64,000 nucleotides of DNA from Flavobacterium sp. CF136 (GTDB taxonomy: Bacteria; Bacteroidota; Bacteroidia; Flavobacteriales; Flavobacteriaceae). The stretch lies in contig NZ_AKJZ01000010.1 in the NCBI RefSeq assembly GCF_000282055.1, positions 124,001 to 188,000 of the forward strand, in the 5' to 3' direction. The translations under genes and the position numbers were made by a program. The notes beneath the pieces were generated by a model. That model was not told the origin of the DNA. It saw only the letters and a list, made by a program, of their open reading frames with translations, and searched no databases. This document shows, in pieces, positions 17,170 to 27,775 of the stretch. Positions within the stretch are counted from its first letter, which is position 1; every line of letters starts with the position of its first letter.

Positions 17170-20049
17170 ATGAAATTCAGAAATCAGCTTTTTTGCATTC
17201 TTACATTTTTTTTCTTCTCTTTTGACGCTTTATGTCAGGTCAAAGACATCGGAATGCCGAATATTAAAAATTATAAAAGAACAGAATATAAAGGCGGTAC
17301 TCAAAATTGGAGTATTGATCAGGATAAAAACGGAAATATTTATTTTGCAAATAACAGTGGACTAATACAATTTGACGGTTCTACATGGCGTAAATATTCT
17401 TTGCCAAATAATACTGCAATCAGGAGCTTGAAAATTGATAATTCAGGGAAAATTTTTGTTGGTGGGAATAACGAATTTGGTTATTTCAAGGCAAATGAAA
17501 AAGGGGAACTAAAATACTTTTCACTTTCGAAATTAATTGCTAAAAAGGATAGTCAAAATATAAATTTAATATGGAGGATTCATATTTTTAAAGGAGAGGT
17601 AATTTTTCAATCTTTTACAAAAGCACTGTTTTACAAAAATGATAAATTGAATATCGTGGATGCTCCAAGAAAGTTTCAATTTTCTTTTCTGGTAAACAAT
17701 CGTCTTTTTTTTCAGGATAAAGTATTGGGTATTTTAGAATATAAAAATCAAAAATTATATCCATTAAAAGGTACTACAGTCCTAAATGATAAAGAAATTT
17801 GGGCTATGTTTCCGTTGCCGGATAATAAAATTCTTCTTGCTACTTTAGAAAAAGGCCTTTTTGTATATGATTACAATAAAGTGAAAGAATGGAATACCGA
17901 GGCAAATGATTTTATAAAAAAGAATACTTCTCTGGGTGGAGCAATCATAAAAAATAAATTTATCGTTTTAAATTCAGTTTTAAATGGTATCATAATTTGT
18001 GATTTGAATGGAAAAATAATCCAGCATTTAAACCGCCAAAAGGGACTTCAAAACAATACAATCTTAACGTCATTTGTTGATAATAAAGATAATATCTGGC
18101 TGGGTCTTGATAATGGGATAACGTTTATAAATGAAAATTCTCCTTTTACCTATTTCGATTATAGTTATAATATAGGAACAGTTTATGCTTCAGTTTTGTA
18201 TCAGAATAATTTGTACGTAGCAACAAATCAAGGGTTATTCTATCATTCCTGGAATGCTTCTTTTGTTGACGAACCTTTTAAAAGGGTTGAAGGTACAATT
18301 GCCCAGGCGTGGAATGTTCAGGTTATAAATAATACGTTGTTATGTTCCAGCAATAGTGGGGCTTTAGTTATAGAAGATAACAGAGTCTCGAAAATATTAG
18401 ATACTAAAGGATATTTCGGTTTTAAGCAAATACCAAAACATCCTCAATATGCAATTGGTGAAAGTTATAATGGTTTTTCAATTTTTAAAATTGTATCAGG
18501 CAAGGCTGAATTTGTAAATCAGGTTGAGGGTTTTGATGAAACCACCAATACTTTTGAAGTCGAACTGGACAACGATTATTTATGGCTAAAGAAAAGTCCA
18601 TATTTATATCAAATGGAACTTTCGGATGACTTAAAAAAATTTGAATCTATAAAAAAGCACACACAAATATCAGCAATTAATAAAGGAATTGGAAGTCTGC
18701 AATTTATTCATAATAAAATCTATTTTCAGACTAAGAATCATTTCTATAGATTTTCTAAAGAACAGGATGGCTTTTTTGAAGACAGGAAAATAGGTACGCT
18801 TTTTAAAAATATCCCTGTAATTAACACATTGATTGAAGATTCTAAGGGTAATTTATGGTACTCTTTTAATGAATCTTTAGGGGTACTGGAAAAATCAGCT
18901 AATGGAAGTTATATCCGGAATGAAGTTCCCTTTTCTAATTTAACAGGGAATCTGGTTAATAACTATATCTCAGTAAATACAATTGATCCAAAAAACATTT
19001 TTATTGGATTAACGGATGGATTAACGCATTATGATGCTACAATTTCAAATAAATTTATTACTAAGCCCATTGCTTTTATAGAAAGTTTTTCTTTTCCGGG
19101 AGATACTATAATTACGGGAAATTTAAAAATGAATGAAAAACAATTCAGCTTACCCTATAGTGCTAATCATGTTAAGTTTACTTTTTCTTCTCCGACTTTC
19201 GAAAATCAGGAAAATGTTACTTATTCCTATAAACTGGAACCTTTTGAAGATACATGGCGTAATTGGTCTGCCATTTCAATAAAGGAATATACCAATTTAA
19301 GAGAAGGGAATTATGTTATGAAATTAAGAGCTAAAAACAGTTTTGGTGTACTATCGGAAATTAACGAAATTAAGTTTGCTATTTCACCCCCATGGTACAG
19401 ACATTTTTTAGCTTATATTTTCTATTTATTATTAATTCTTACAGCGGTATATGTGATTTCGGATAGAATTAAATTAAAAATCAGAAAAAATAAATATTAT
19501 GAGACTATTGAGCAAAGGCGTTTGTATCTGGAAAGAGAATCGAAAATAAGGTATGAACAGCATGAACTCGAAAAAGAAATTGAAAAACTGAAAAGTGATA
19601 AGCTTCAAATTAAAATTCTGGCAAAAGATAAGGAACTGGTAAATAACTCTTTGCAGGTAGTAAAGAAAAACAAAGTTTTAAACGGAATCATTCATAAACT
19701 TAAAGACATCGACACCAATATTTTGGATGATACGACGAAATTTGAGTTCAATAAACTTCATAAAAGTATCGTAAAGGAAGTCAATACCGATAAAAGCTGG
19801 AAAGATTTAGAAAAGCATATTAAAAATGTACATTTTGATTTTTTAAAAAGACTAAAAGAGAAATATCCAACAATTTCACCAAGGGAATTAGATTTATCAA
19901 CCTATTTACTAATGAATATGTCGACCAAGGAAATTGCAGAAATCATGAATATATCCAATGGTGGAGTAGAATTGGCGAGATATCGATTAAGAAAAAAGCT
20001 GGGTCTGAATAAGAAAGAGAATCTTATTGGGTTTTTAATGAGTATTTAG
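17170..20049 (+). CDS. Membrane-spanning PUL regulator: propeller, Y_Y_Y domain, LuxR-like HTH
   Basis: 959 residues. Signal peptide (FFFFSFDALC), then a periplasmic propeller built from two-component-regulator-type repeats (for example NKDNIWLGLDNGI and DSKGNLWYSF), then a Y_Y_Y domain at about 682-740. One TM segment spans about 744-766 (LAYIFYLLLILTAVYVI) and a coiled coil about 775-835. The C-terminal HTH spans about 895-955 (STKEIAEIMNISNGGVELAR). No histidine kinase or receiver domain is present, so it is not a classical hybrid two-component protein. It probably senses periplasmic oligosaccharide and activates the divergent operon. It resembles SusR-like one-component membrane regulators. 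Confidence 0.88.
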   Translation: MKFRNQLFCILTFFFFSFDALCQVKDIGMPNIKNYKRTEYKGGTQNWSIDQDKNGNIYFANNSGLIQFDGSTWRKYSLPNNTAIRSLKIDNSGKIFVGGNNEFGYFKANEKGELKYFSLSKLIAKKDSQNINLIWRIHIFKGEVIFQSFTKALFYKNDKLNIVDAPRKFQFSFLVNNRLFFQDKVLGILEYKNQKLYPLKGTTVLNDKEIWAMFPLPDNKILLATLEKGLFVYDYNKVKEWNTEANDFIKKNTSLGGAIIKNKFIVLNSVLNGIIICDLNGKIIQHLNRQKGLQNNTILTSFVDNKDNIWLGLDNGITFINENSPFTYFDYSYNIGTVYASVLYQNNLYVATNQGLFYHSWNASFVDEPFKRVEGTIAQAWNVQVINNTLLCSSNSGALVIEDNRVSKILDTKGYFGFKQIPKHPQYAIGESYNGFSIFKIVSGKAEFVNQVEGFDETTNTFEVELDNDYLWLKKSPYLYQMELSDDLKKFESIKKHTQISAINKGIGSLQFIHNKIYFQTKNHFYRFSKEQDGFFEDRKIGTLFKNIPVINTLIEDSKGNLWYSFNESLGVLEKSANGSYIRNEVPFSNLTGNLVNNYISVNTIDPKNIFIGLTDGLTHYDATISNKFITKPIAFIESFSFPGDTIITGNLKMNEKQFSLPYSANHVKFTFSSPTFENQENVTYSYKLEPFEDTWRNWSAISIKEYTNLREGNYVMKLRAKNSFGVLSEINEIKFAISPPWYRHFLAYIFYLLLILTAVYVISDRIKLKIRKNKYYETIEQRRLYLERESKIRYEQHELEKEIEKLKSDKLQIKILAKDKELVNNSLQVVKKNKVLNGIIHKLKDIDTNILDDTTKFEFNKLHKSIVKEVNTDKSWKDLEKHIKNVHFDFLKRLKEKYPTISPRELDLSTYLLMNMSTKEIAEIMNISNGGVELARYRLRKKLGLNKKENLIGFLMSI

Positions 20050-20057
20050 TGTTTACC

Positions 20058-20087
20058 AAAAATGCCTCTAAACTTTAGAGGCATTTT
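20058..20087. terminator. Intrinsic terminator after the PUL regulator
   Basis: Stem AAAATGCCTCTAAA / TTTAGAGGCATTTT, closely matching the hairpin at 4305-4337. It sits 9 bp after the regulator stop codon and between convergent genes. Confidence 0.8.
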
Positions 20088-20118
20088 GTATTGTGTTTAA
20101 TTTTTGAAATACAGATTT

Positions 20119-20733
20119 TTAAAACAATCCATTCAATTCGGCATCAATTCGATTAATAATATTTCCTAAATCTTCAGGGTTATCTACAAAATTAATATTG
20201 TCAACGTCAATAATCAATAATTTTCCTTTGGTATAAGTTTGAACCCAGGCTTCATATCTTTCGTTCAGACGACTCAAATATTCGATAGAAATAGAGTTTT
20301 CGTACTCGCGTCCGCGTTTGTGGATTTGACCCACTAGATTTGGAATTGAACTTCTTAAATAAATCAATAAATCCGGTGCTTTTACCAATGATTCCATTAA
20401 TTCAAATAATGAGGTGTAATTTTCAAAATCACGGCTTGTCATCAATCCCATCGAATATAAGTTGGGAGCAAAGATATACGCATCCTCGTAAATGGTTCTG
20501 TCCTGAATTATTTTTTTTCCACTTTCACGGATTTGCTGTACCTGACGAAATCTGCTGTTCAGAAAATAAATTTGCAGATTAAAAGACCAGCGTTCCATCT
20601 GGTGGTAAAAATCATCTAAATATGGATTGTCAACGACATCTTCATAATGGGGTTCCCATTTAAAATGTTTGGCCAATAATTTAGTCAATGTTGTTTTTCC
20701 TGCTCCTATATTTCCTGCTATTGCTATGTGCAT
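20119..20733 (-). CDS. Deoxynucleoside kinase
   Basis: 204 residues, full length for the dNK/deoxyadenosine-deoxyguanosine kinase family. The P-loop is GNIGAGKTTL at residues 7-16, the DRTIYEDA motif with the DR(S/T) catalytic/substrate-binding signature lies near 78-85, and the lid arginines are in HKRGREYE. It phosphorylates deoxynucleosides in salvage. Its ATG overlaps the stop codon of the upstream gene by one base (TAATG), so the two genes are translationally linked. Confidence 0.92.
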   Translation of the reverse strand: MHIAIAGNIGAGKTTLTKLLAKHFKWEPHYEDVVDNPYLDDFYHQMERWSFNLQIYFLNSRFRQVQQIRESGKKIIQDRTIYEDAYIFAPNLYSMGLMTSRDFENYTSLFELMESLVKAPDLLIYLRSSIPNLVGQIHKRGREYENSISIEYLSRLNERYEAWVQTYTKGKLLIIDVDNINFVDNPEDLGNIINRIDAELNGLF

Positions 20734-21548
20734 TACGGTGTTACGATTTTATAATTTGTGATTTCCCTGGTTGTAAAAATAGATAAAATTTGGTCTTTGT
20801 AACAGAATTTATCAAAGGTTTTTTCTAAAACTTCAATTTCAGAAGAAGTGTCAGAATTATCATTATGAATGTCTTTAAAATACAAGAAATTACCTTTACT
20901 GAAAATGTATTGCTTAGGGCTTAAAATCTGGATTTCATCAAAATCTGAAACTTTTCCCAAGCCGGTTGTTTTTCCAAAAATATCGCAGGAATACCAATTG
21001 AATTTTTCATCTATCCAATAAAAAGTATTAAAATCAGTCTGGTAAGATTTTATATTTTCTGTTAATGGAGTAGAAACGGTTTTATATTCATTTTTCAAAT
21101 AATCGAAAAGTCCAATTTGTTGATTTAAAGCATTATAAATCCATAATTGGTTTTGAGAAGACATTCCAATTGCCGTAACAACAATAGGAATACTGTTTTG
21201 AGAAAAATTAATCTCAGCAATTTTATTCAATTGATTGTCAAGTAAGACAACACTATTAAAATCTTCATAAAACAATACTATTTTCAGGGGATTCAGGATA
21301 TCGACTTTAGTGATTTTTCCTAATGAAACATTTTTGTATTCAAAGACTTCATTTTCTTTGATTTTACTAAACACATTATTTTTTATCTGATAAGAATATC
21401 CAAAAGAATCATAACCTAAAAATTCATCAGCATCAATAGTAAAATGGGAGGTTGAAAGAATATTTATTTTTTTATTCTGAGCAGAAACTACTGAAATAAA
21501 ACAGGCAAAAAGCAATAGGAATAAAATTTTGCAGGCTGTTTTTTTCAT
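20733..21548 (-). CDS. Hypothetical secreted protein, beta-propeller-like
   Basis: 271 residues with a clear signal peptide (ILFLLLFACFISVVSAQ). The mature part is rich in short beta strands with recurrent aromatic and Asp/Asn turns (LLDNQLNKIAEINF, LWIYNALNQQIGLFDY), suggesting a WD/TolB-like propeller. No catalytic motif is seen. Its stop overlaps the start of the deoxynucleoside kinase gene by one base. Function unknown. Confidence 0.7.
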   Translation of the reverse strand: MKKTACKILFLLLFACFISVVSAQNKKINILSTSHFTIDADEFLGYDSFGYSYQIKNNVFSKIKENEVFEYKNVSLGKITKVDILNPLKIVLFYEDFNSVVLLDNQLNKIAEINFSQNSIPIVVTAIGMSSQNQLWIYNALNQQIGLFDYLKNEYKTVSTPLTENIKSYQTDFNTFYWIDEKFNWYSCDIFGKTTGLGKVSDFDEIQILSPKQYIFSKGNFLYFKDIHNDNSDTSSEIEVLEKTFDKFCYKDQILSIFTTREITNYKIVTP

Positions 21549-21768
21549 GGGTTTTTTCTAAAATGCCAAATTACGAAAAACTATAGTAAAAATGGATTAT
21601 GCAGATAAGATTTTATCATTTAACGGTACTCATTTCTAATAGTCTGATTAATACCGAACTCTGTCGATAGCTTATAAGGGTTTATATATTTAATTTTTCC
21701 TTCTTTAAAATTAATGATACATTTGAATGTAAGTTTTATCGGATTTATCCAACTTTAAAAGAAAACCA

Positions 21769-22668
21769 ATGAAAAAAATATCATATTATTTGTTTTTAAT
21801 TCTTGCTTTCAGTCAAATGCAAGCTCAAAAAGATTTTCAGGGAATGGCAGTTTATGAGTCAAAAACCCAGGCGCCTAAGTTTGAAGGAATGCGCGGAAAC
21901 AGGGATATTACACCCGAAATGCAAAAGAATATGGAGGAGCGGATGAAAAAAATGCTGGAAAAAACATTTATTCTGAATTTTGATAAATCGGCTTCTATTT
22001 ATAAGGAAGAAGAAAAATTAGAGGCACCCGGACAACAGGGAGGAATGCGAATGATGATGAATTCTATGATGGGTGGCGGCGGAACTTTTTACAAAGATGT
22101 AAAAAGTAAAGTGTATATGGTAGATAAAGAATTTATGGGTAAAGAATTTTTGGTTAAAGATTCATTGCCGAAATTAAATTGGAAATTAGAACCTGAAACC
22201 AAACAAATTGGAGGCTATACCTGCTATAAGGCAACTGCTGTTCGTGAAGCCAGTAAAACTGATTTCAGAAATTTCAGACCGAAGAATGATGACGATAAAA
22301 AAACTGAAGTAAAAAAGGAAGATGCTCAAAAACAAACTACTGAAAAGAAAACCAATTTTGAAGATAATTTTGAAATTCCCAAAGAAATTACAATAACTGC
22401 CTGGTACTCGCCTGAAATTCCAATCAATCAAGGACCTGAGAGTTATTGGGGATTACCGGGTTTGATTTTAGAAATTAATGATGGAACAACAACTATTTTA
22501 TGTTCTAAAATTATTTTGAATGCCAAAGAAAAAGTGGACATAAAAGCACCAACAAAAGGAAAAGAAATTTCTCAGAAGGATTACGACGAAACAGTTATAA
22601 AAAAAATGAAAGAGTTTAGAGAAATGAATCGTGGCCGTGCAGGAGGACCTCCAATGATAGGAAGATAA
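21769..22668 (+). CDS. GLPGLI family protein
   Basis: 299 residues, signal peptide to about residue 19. The family name motif is present exactly as WGLPGLILEI near residues 223-232. The N-terminal half is Met-rich (MRMMMNSMMGGGG), the middle is a Lys/Glu-rich linker, and the end is Arg/Gly-rich. The function of the family is unknown. It is followed after 45 bp by a large outer-membrane barrel protein, the usual partner of GLPGLI genes in Bacteroidetes. Confidence 0.9.
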   Translation: MKKISYYLFLILAFSQMQAQKDFQGMAVYESKTQAPKFEGMRGNRDITPEMQKNMEERMKKMLEKTFILNFDKSASIYKEEEKLEAPGQQGGMRMMMNSMMGGGGTFYKDVKSKVYMVDKEFMGKEFLVKDSLPKLNWKLEPETKQIGGYTCYKATAVREASKTDFRNFRPKNDDDKKTEVKKEDAQKQTTEKKTNFEDNFEIPKEITITAWYSPEIPINQGPESYWGLPGLILEINDGTTTILCSKIILNAKEKVDIKAPTKGKEISQKDYDETVIKKMKEFREMNRGRAGGPPMIGR

Positions 22669-22713
22669 AAATTGCTGTCCTGATAAATTACTACTTATTA
22701 TAATTCTCTTTTA

Positions 22714-25401
22714 ATGAACAAAATACTTTGTTTCTTCGTTTTTTTAATTACTTCTGTTTCTTTTTCTCAAAGTATCCGTTTTGATGGTTTTATTCAGGAC
22801 GGACAAAAAAATCCATTGGAAATGGCCAATATTATGGCCGTAAATTCAGCTACAAAAGCAATGGATTCTTATGGAATTACAAATGATAAAGGAAGGTTTC
22901 AATTGACTTTGAAGCCCAATACTTCTTATACGGTAAAAATTAGTTACCTCGGAATGAAATCAAAAGAAATTGAAATTTCGACTAAAACTGAGAATATATC
23001 TCAAAATATTGCCATGGATGATGTGGAAATAGAACTCGAAGGAGTAGAGATTGTACGCGAAATGCCTGTTTCTATAAAAGGAGATACAATTGTTTATAAT
23101 GCTGATTCTTTTAAATCCGGAACAGAGAAAAAACTGGAAGACGTGCTTAAAAAACTTCCCGGTGTTGAGGTAAATGCCGATGGAGAAATAGAAGTTGAAG
23201 GAAAAAAAGTTTCTAAATTAATGGTTGAAGGCAAAGATTTTTTTGATGGAGATACCAAATTAGGAGTTAAAAACATCCCGGCCGATGCGATTGATAAAAT
23301 TCAGGTTTTAAGGAATTATAACGAAGTTGGTGCTTTAAAAGGCCTCGAAAATGATCAGGATAATGTAGCTATGAATATTAAACTGAAAGAAGGTAAAAAG
23401 AACTTTTGGTTTGGGGATATGACGGCAGGAATTGGTGTTGGGGAATTGGACAGTCGATATATTATTAATCCAAAATTGTTTTATTACAGCCCAAAATACA
23501 GTATTAATTTGATTACCAATTTTAATAATATTGGCGAATTACCACTTACGGCCCAGGATTATTTTAAGTTTACCGGCGGATTTAAAAACATGATGAAAAA
23601 AGGAGGAAGCAGTTTTAATGTTTCTTCGAATGATATCGGAATCTCACTTTTGAGAAATAATCGCGCCAAGGAAATTGAAACAAAGTTTGGCGCCACCAAT
23701 TTTGCTTATTCGGTTACAAAAGAATGGAATATTAGTGGTTTCGGAATACTTTCTACTTCAAAAACAGATCTTGAAACAAAATCCCAGACAACGATTTTAG
23801 ACTCAGGAAATCAACAAAACAGAGAGGAACTGACACATCAGAAAAACAATTTGGGTCTTTTTAAACTGAGTTCAAGTTACAAACCCAATACAAAACTTCA
23901 GTTCGATTATGATATTCTGACCAAACTGACAAAACAGGAAGAAGATACTGATTTGCTGCGTGAATCAATAGTAAATAATGTATCTACGACCGAAACTATT
24001 TTAACAAACAAAAAGCAAGACCCGACATCGATAAACCAAAATGTAAGTTTGTACTATACACAAAGTGACAAAAATATTTTTGCTTTCGAAATGCAGCATT
24101 TGTATCAGGACGAAAATCCGTTTTATAATGCCAATTTACAATCTCAGCCCTTTGTTTTGTCGGGTTATACTATTGAACAAAATAGAAATGATTTGAATCA
24201 GGAACGATTTGTAAAGACCAATAAATTAGATGCTAAGCTGGATTATTATTATATGGTAACGCCAAAAAGTAATATCAATATTACCTTAGGAAACACTTAT
24301 TCTTATCAAAATTTTAATTCTCATATTTTTCAGATTCTGGACAACGGAGATAAAAATGATTTAAATGATGCAGCAAATAACAATCAGGTTAAATACAATT
24401 TCGACGATGTTTTTTTAGGATTTCACTATAAAATCCTGACCGGAAAATTTACACTAACGCCTGGAGTTAGTGTACATTCATACGCAATGACAAACACACA
24501 ATCAGGAACAGATTATTCACAAAATTTCATAAAAGTACTGCCTGATTTCTTTGCGCTTTATCAAATCAAAAAATCAGAAACATTGACATATAATTTCTCT
24601 TTGACAAATGATTTTACCGATATTAATCAATTGGCCGCAGGTTATGTTTTGTCTGATTACAGCAGTTTGTTTAGAGGAGATCGTACTCTGGAAAACGCAA
24701 CTTCGCAAGTGCATTCGCTGCGGTATTTTAAATATAATATGTTCAATTTTGAGAATATTTTTGCCAATGCAACGTATACTAAAAAAGTAGATGCTATAAA
24801 AACAAAAGCCGATTTTACAGGAATCAATCAATCTTCTTCGCCTTATAATTCTAATCTGGCAGATGAAACTCTTTCCGGTATGGGAAGCTACGGGAGATCA
24901 TTTTTAAAGAATTATAAAGCTTCTGTAAATGCCAGTTTGAATTGGTCAAAATTCAATAATATTCAAAACGAAAAAGTAACAACGACAGAAAGTTTTACTC
25001 AAAGCTATACTGTAAAAGCGTCGACAAATTATAAAAACCTTCCAAATATAGAGTTTGGGTATAATGCTTTAATCAATCAATACAGTGGTTCAACGTATTA
25101 CACCGATAAACCTTTTGCCCGATTGGATTATTATTTCCTGAATAGTTTTTCGTTTGTTTCCGAATATGAATTCTATCATTATTATAATTCAAACAAAACG
25201 GTAGATAACGAATATGATTTTTTAAGTGCCAGCCTGATTTATCAAAAAAAGGACAGCAAATGGGAGTATAAAATCTCAGCTACAAATTTACTGAATACAA
25301 GGTATCTCAATGATGACAGTTTCTCACAATTCTCAACGCGTGTTTCGCAATATACCGTTCAGCCTCGTTACATTATTTTTTCAATGAAATATAATCTGTA
25401 G
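22714..25401 (+). CDS. Outer-membrane beta-barrel protein, TonB-dependent receptor-like
   Basis: 895 residues. Signal peptide to about residue 18 (ITSVSFSQ), carboxypeptidase-regulatory-like domain at about 22-95, plug-like segment with KKLEDVLKKLPGVEV near 140-155, then a barrel of alternating aromatic strands. It resembles the outer-membrane protein beta-barrel family that often follows GLPGLI genes, rather than SusC. No SusD partner is present. The transported or secreted substrate cannot be deduced. Confidence 0.85.
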   Translation: MNKILCFFVFLITSVSFSQSIRFDGFIQDGQKNPLEMANIMAVNSATKAMDSYGITNDKGRFQLTLKPNTSYTVKISYLGMKSKEIEISTKTENISQNIAMDDVEIELEGVEIVREMPVSIKGDTIVYNADSFKSGTEKKLEDVLKKLPGVEVNADGEIEVEGKKVSKLMVEGKDFFDGDTKLGVKNIPADAIDKIQVLRNYNEVGALKGLENDQDNVAMNIKLKEGKKNFWFGDMTAGIGVGELDSRYIINPKLFYYSPKYSINLITNFNNIGELPLTAQDYFKFTGGFKNMMKKGGSSFNVSSNDIGISLLRNNRAKEIETKFGATNFAYSVTKEWNISGFGILSTSKTDLETKSQTTILDSGNQQNREELTHQKNNLGLFKLSSSYKPNTKLQFDYDILTKLTKQEEDTDLLRESIVNNVSTTETILTNKKQDPTSINQNVSLYYTQSDKNIFAFEMQHLYQDENPFYNANLQSQPFVLSGYTIEQNRNDLNQERFVKTNKLDAKLDYYYMVTPKSNINITLGNTYSYQNFNSHIFQILDNGDKNDLNDAANNNQVKYNFDDVFLGFHYKILTGKFTLTPGVSVHSYAMTNTQSGTDYSQNFIKVLPDFFALYQIKKSETLTYNFSLTNDFTDINQLAAGYVLSDYSSLFRGDRTLENATSQVHSLRYFKYNMFNFENIFANATYTKKVDAIKTKADFTGINQSSSPYNSNLADETLSGMGSYGRSFLKNYKASVNASLNWSKFNNIQNEKVTTTESFTQSYTVKASTNYKNLPNIEFGYNALINQYSGSTYYTDKPFARLDYYFLNSFSFVSEYEFYHYYNSNKTVDNEYDFLSASLIYQKKDSKWEYKISATNLLNTRYLNDDSFSQFSTRVSQYTVQPRYIIFSMKYNL

Positions 25402-25496
25402 TATCTATTAAGTATCTATTTTTGGTTTTAAGCTAATTTATTTTGATAATAATCAAATATCTTTACGCTGAATATTAACAGCCAAAATTTTATATT

Positions 25497-27734
25497 ATGC
25501 GCAATTGTATATGGAGTTCCTTATTGCTTTTTTGTATAGTGTTTACGTCTTTTTCGCAATCAAAAAGTATTGAAAAAGGGACATATTCATCAACAAACAA
25601 AGGGCAAACAATCAAATTAAATTTTTTAGAGGGTAATAAGTACGAGTTAGTACTGTCTTCCGGCGAATATAAGGTTAAGGGCGACTCATTATTGTTTTCT
25701 CAAAATAAAAAGGAAGATGATGCTTTTAATCTTACTTTTAAGAATGACAGAAAAGCGAAGAAAATTAAAATTAAGTTTTTAGACACTTCTTATTATCCAT
25801 TTTATATAGGGACACAAAAAGGAGCTGAATCAGTTCAATATCAAAGACTTTCAGATATTAAAACTAAAGTAGATCCTGAATTTGCAAATGCAGATTTGGA
25901 ATTCGATATTGACCGAACAGATTATTTGTATTTGGTGGTCGAAGGATATGAAACTGAAACTAAACTTTATAAATATGCTTTGCCAAAAGATGTTTCAGAA
26001 GTGACAATTAAATATGATTTTGATATTGTAGAAGATCTGAAAATTTTCGGTTTTTTTGATAAAAAATCAAATGAGCTTAAAATTACCGGACCATCAGGAA
26101 AAGATCCGATCATTTTTTTAAGTGAAAAAGGCACTCCGCCGCCACCTGTTGCTTCAAATATTATTGCTATTGAGAAACAAAGTATTTCAAATTGGACTTA
26201 TCCGGGAAAAGAAAGTTTAATTAGTGAGGATTTTGGCTCAGAAACTGTTGATAGTGCATCTCCTGTTACTGACAGTGTAGCTTACCCTTTATCCAAATTC
26301 GATTTTAAATTCAAAATTGAAAACAATTTAAAAGATGCTCTGGCCGTAACAAAAAATGCTAAAAGTAAATTTTTAGTAGTTTCAGTAGATAGTAAGAATC
26401 CTTCGGCAAAAGCTGATTTTGATTCATTTTTGAAAGATCAGGAATCACAAGTCGGATATAATATGTATGATGCTTACAATCCGGAATATGATCTTTTTAA
26501 TTATTATTTGGCCACTTCCGAAGATAAAAAATGGCTTAAAACGAATAAGATTACTGATGATCCAAGCGTAATCGTTTTGAACAATGATGGAGATGTTTTG
26601 GCTACTGCGAAGTTCGGTTTGTCAGATAAAAACCCAGCATTTGAATATTATTTTGATAAAAAACTGAAAAAAGCAAATATTCTTTATTCTTTTAATAAAA
26701 TAATAAAAAATAAAAAAGCAACAGATGCTGATTTGATTTTGGCTTTTAATAATGCAACCGTAACGGAATTACCATATGATTATGAATCAGATGATGTTAG
26801 TAATGAAGAAAATTCTTCGGATTTTAAATTGGTGAAAGTTGTTTTAGATAAAAAAGAGGTTTCTCAAATCTGGAAAAAACTAATTGAAGGGCATCAAAAA
26901 GATACAAAGCCAAATATGTTTTTGGTAGAAACAATTTTGAAAGAAATTAAAAACCAAGGGTTTTCTAAGCAATTCTTTAAAGATGACAGAGTTCTGAATG
27001 ATACTGATTTTCTGTCTATAGATTATTTGATCAAACATTACAATGCAATTGAAAAAGCGAATGCAGAAGTTGATAACACAACTGATCCGGCCACGAAAAT
27101 CACTAATTTAAGTTCTGAAATTTCATCTGCTTTACAAATAAATAGTTATGTTTCGGGAGAAGGAGTTGAAGGAAATGCGAATCAGAATAAAATAATTTCT
27201 ATCTATAAAAAATTAATAACAATCGGAAAAGGCGGGTTTGAATGTTATAAAAACTATTTTGCTTATTTGAGTCAGGAAAGTGAAGGAAGTACAAATAACA
27301 CTGCTTACTTAAAGGAATTCAATGCTTATTTTAATACTTATTTGTCTTCGGAAAAAGGAAACGCAATTGAGAAATTAGATGAGATGTATACTGCAATCGA
27401 TCCTAATTCTCAGTATTCTTATGACGGATGGAATTCATTTAAAGACTATCATTCTAATTTATGCAACTCAGCTGCCTGGGCGGTAGTCCTAAAACCTGCA
27501 AATTCCGGTTTTATGAAAGATGCTATAAATTGGTCTGAATACAGTTTGATTGTAGCCAAAAATAACCCGTACTATTTAGATACACTGGCCCAATTGTATT
27601 ATAAAGACGGACAAAAAGACAAAGCAATAATTACTCAGGAGTTGGCAGTTAAATTTTTGAATATGGATGTTGAAGAACAAACAGCATCAGAAATCCGTGA
27701 AACCTTAACTAAAATGCAAAACGGAACGTATTAA
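25497..27734 (+). CDS. Large secreted hypothetical protein with thioredoxin-like and TPR-like regions
   Basis: 745 residues with a signal peptide (SSLLLFCIVFTSFSQ). The middle (about 285-400) looks like a thioredoxin fold (KSKFLVVSVDSKNP, DPSVIVLNNDGDVLATAKFG) but lacks a CxxC pair, so it would not be a redox enzyme. The C-terminal 100 residues contain TPR-like helices (YLDTLAQLYYKDGQKDKAI). The region before that is helical and acidic. Function unknown; a strong terminator follows immediately. Confidence 0.7.
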   Translation: MRNCIWSSLLLFCIVFTSFSQSKSIEKGTYSSTNKGQTIKLNFLEGNKYELVLSSGEYKVKGDSLLFSQNKKEDDAFNLTFKNDRKAKKIKIKFLDTSYYPFYIGTQKGAESVQYQRLSDIKTKVDPEFANADLEFDIDRTDYLYLVVEGYETETKLYKYALPKDVSEVTIKYDFDIVEDLKIFGFFDKKSNELKITGPSGKDPIIFLSEKGTPPPPVASNIIAIEKQSISNWTYPGKESLISEDFGSETVDSASPVTDSVAYPLSKFDFKFKIENNLKDALAVTKNAKSKFLVVSVDSKNPSAKADFDSFLKDQESQVGYNMYDAYNPEYDLFNYYLATSEDKKWLKTNKITDDPSVIVLNNDGDVLATAKFGLSDKNPAFEYYFDKKLKKANILYSFNKIIKNKKATDADLILAFNNATVTELPYDYESDDVSNEENSSDFKLVKVVLDKKEVSQIWKKLIEGHQKDTKPNMFLVETILKEIKNQGFSKQFFKDDRVLNDTDFLSIDYLIKHYNAIEKANAEVDNTTDPATKITNLSSEISSALQINSYVSGEGVEGNANQNKIISIYKKLITIGKGGFECYKNYFAYLSQESEGSTNNTAYLKEFNAYFNTYLSSEKGNAIEKLDEMYTAIDPNSQYSYDGWNSFKDYHSNLCNSAAWAVVLKPANSGFMKDAINWSEYSLIVAKNNPYYLDTLAQLYYKDGQKDKAIITQELAVKFLNMDVEEQTASEIRETLTKMQNGTY

Positions 27735-27740
27735 AATTAA

Positions 27741-27775
27741 GAAGCCTTTGAAGATTTTTCAAAGGCTTCTTTTTT
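27741..27775. terminator. Bidirectional terminator
   Basis: GAAGCCTTTG / CAAAGGCTTC with a 9-base loop and a T run on the plus side (A residues on the other). It ends the preceding plus-strand gene and touches the stop codon of the convergent DUF4153 gene. Confidence 0.85.
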
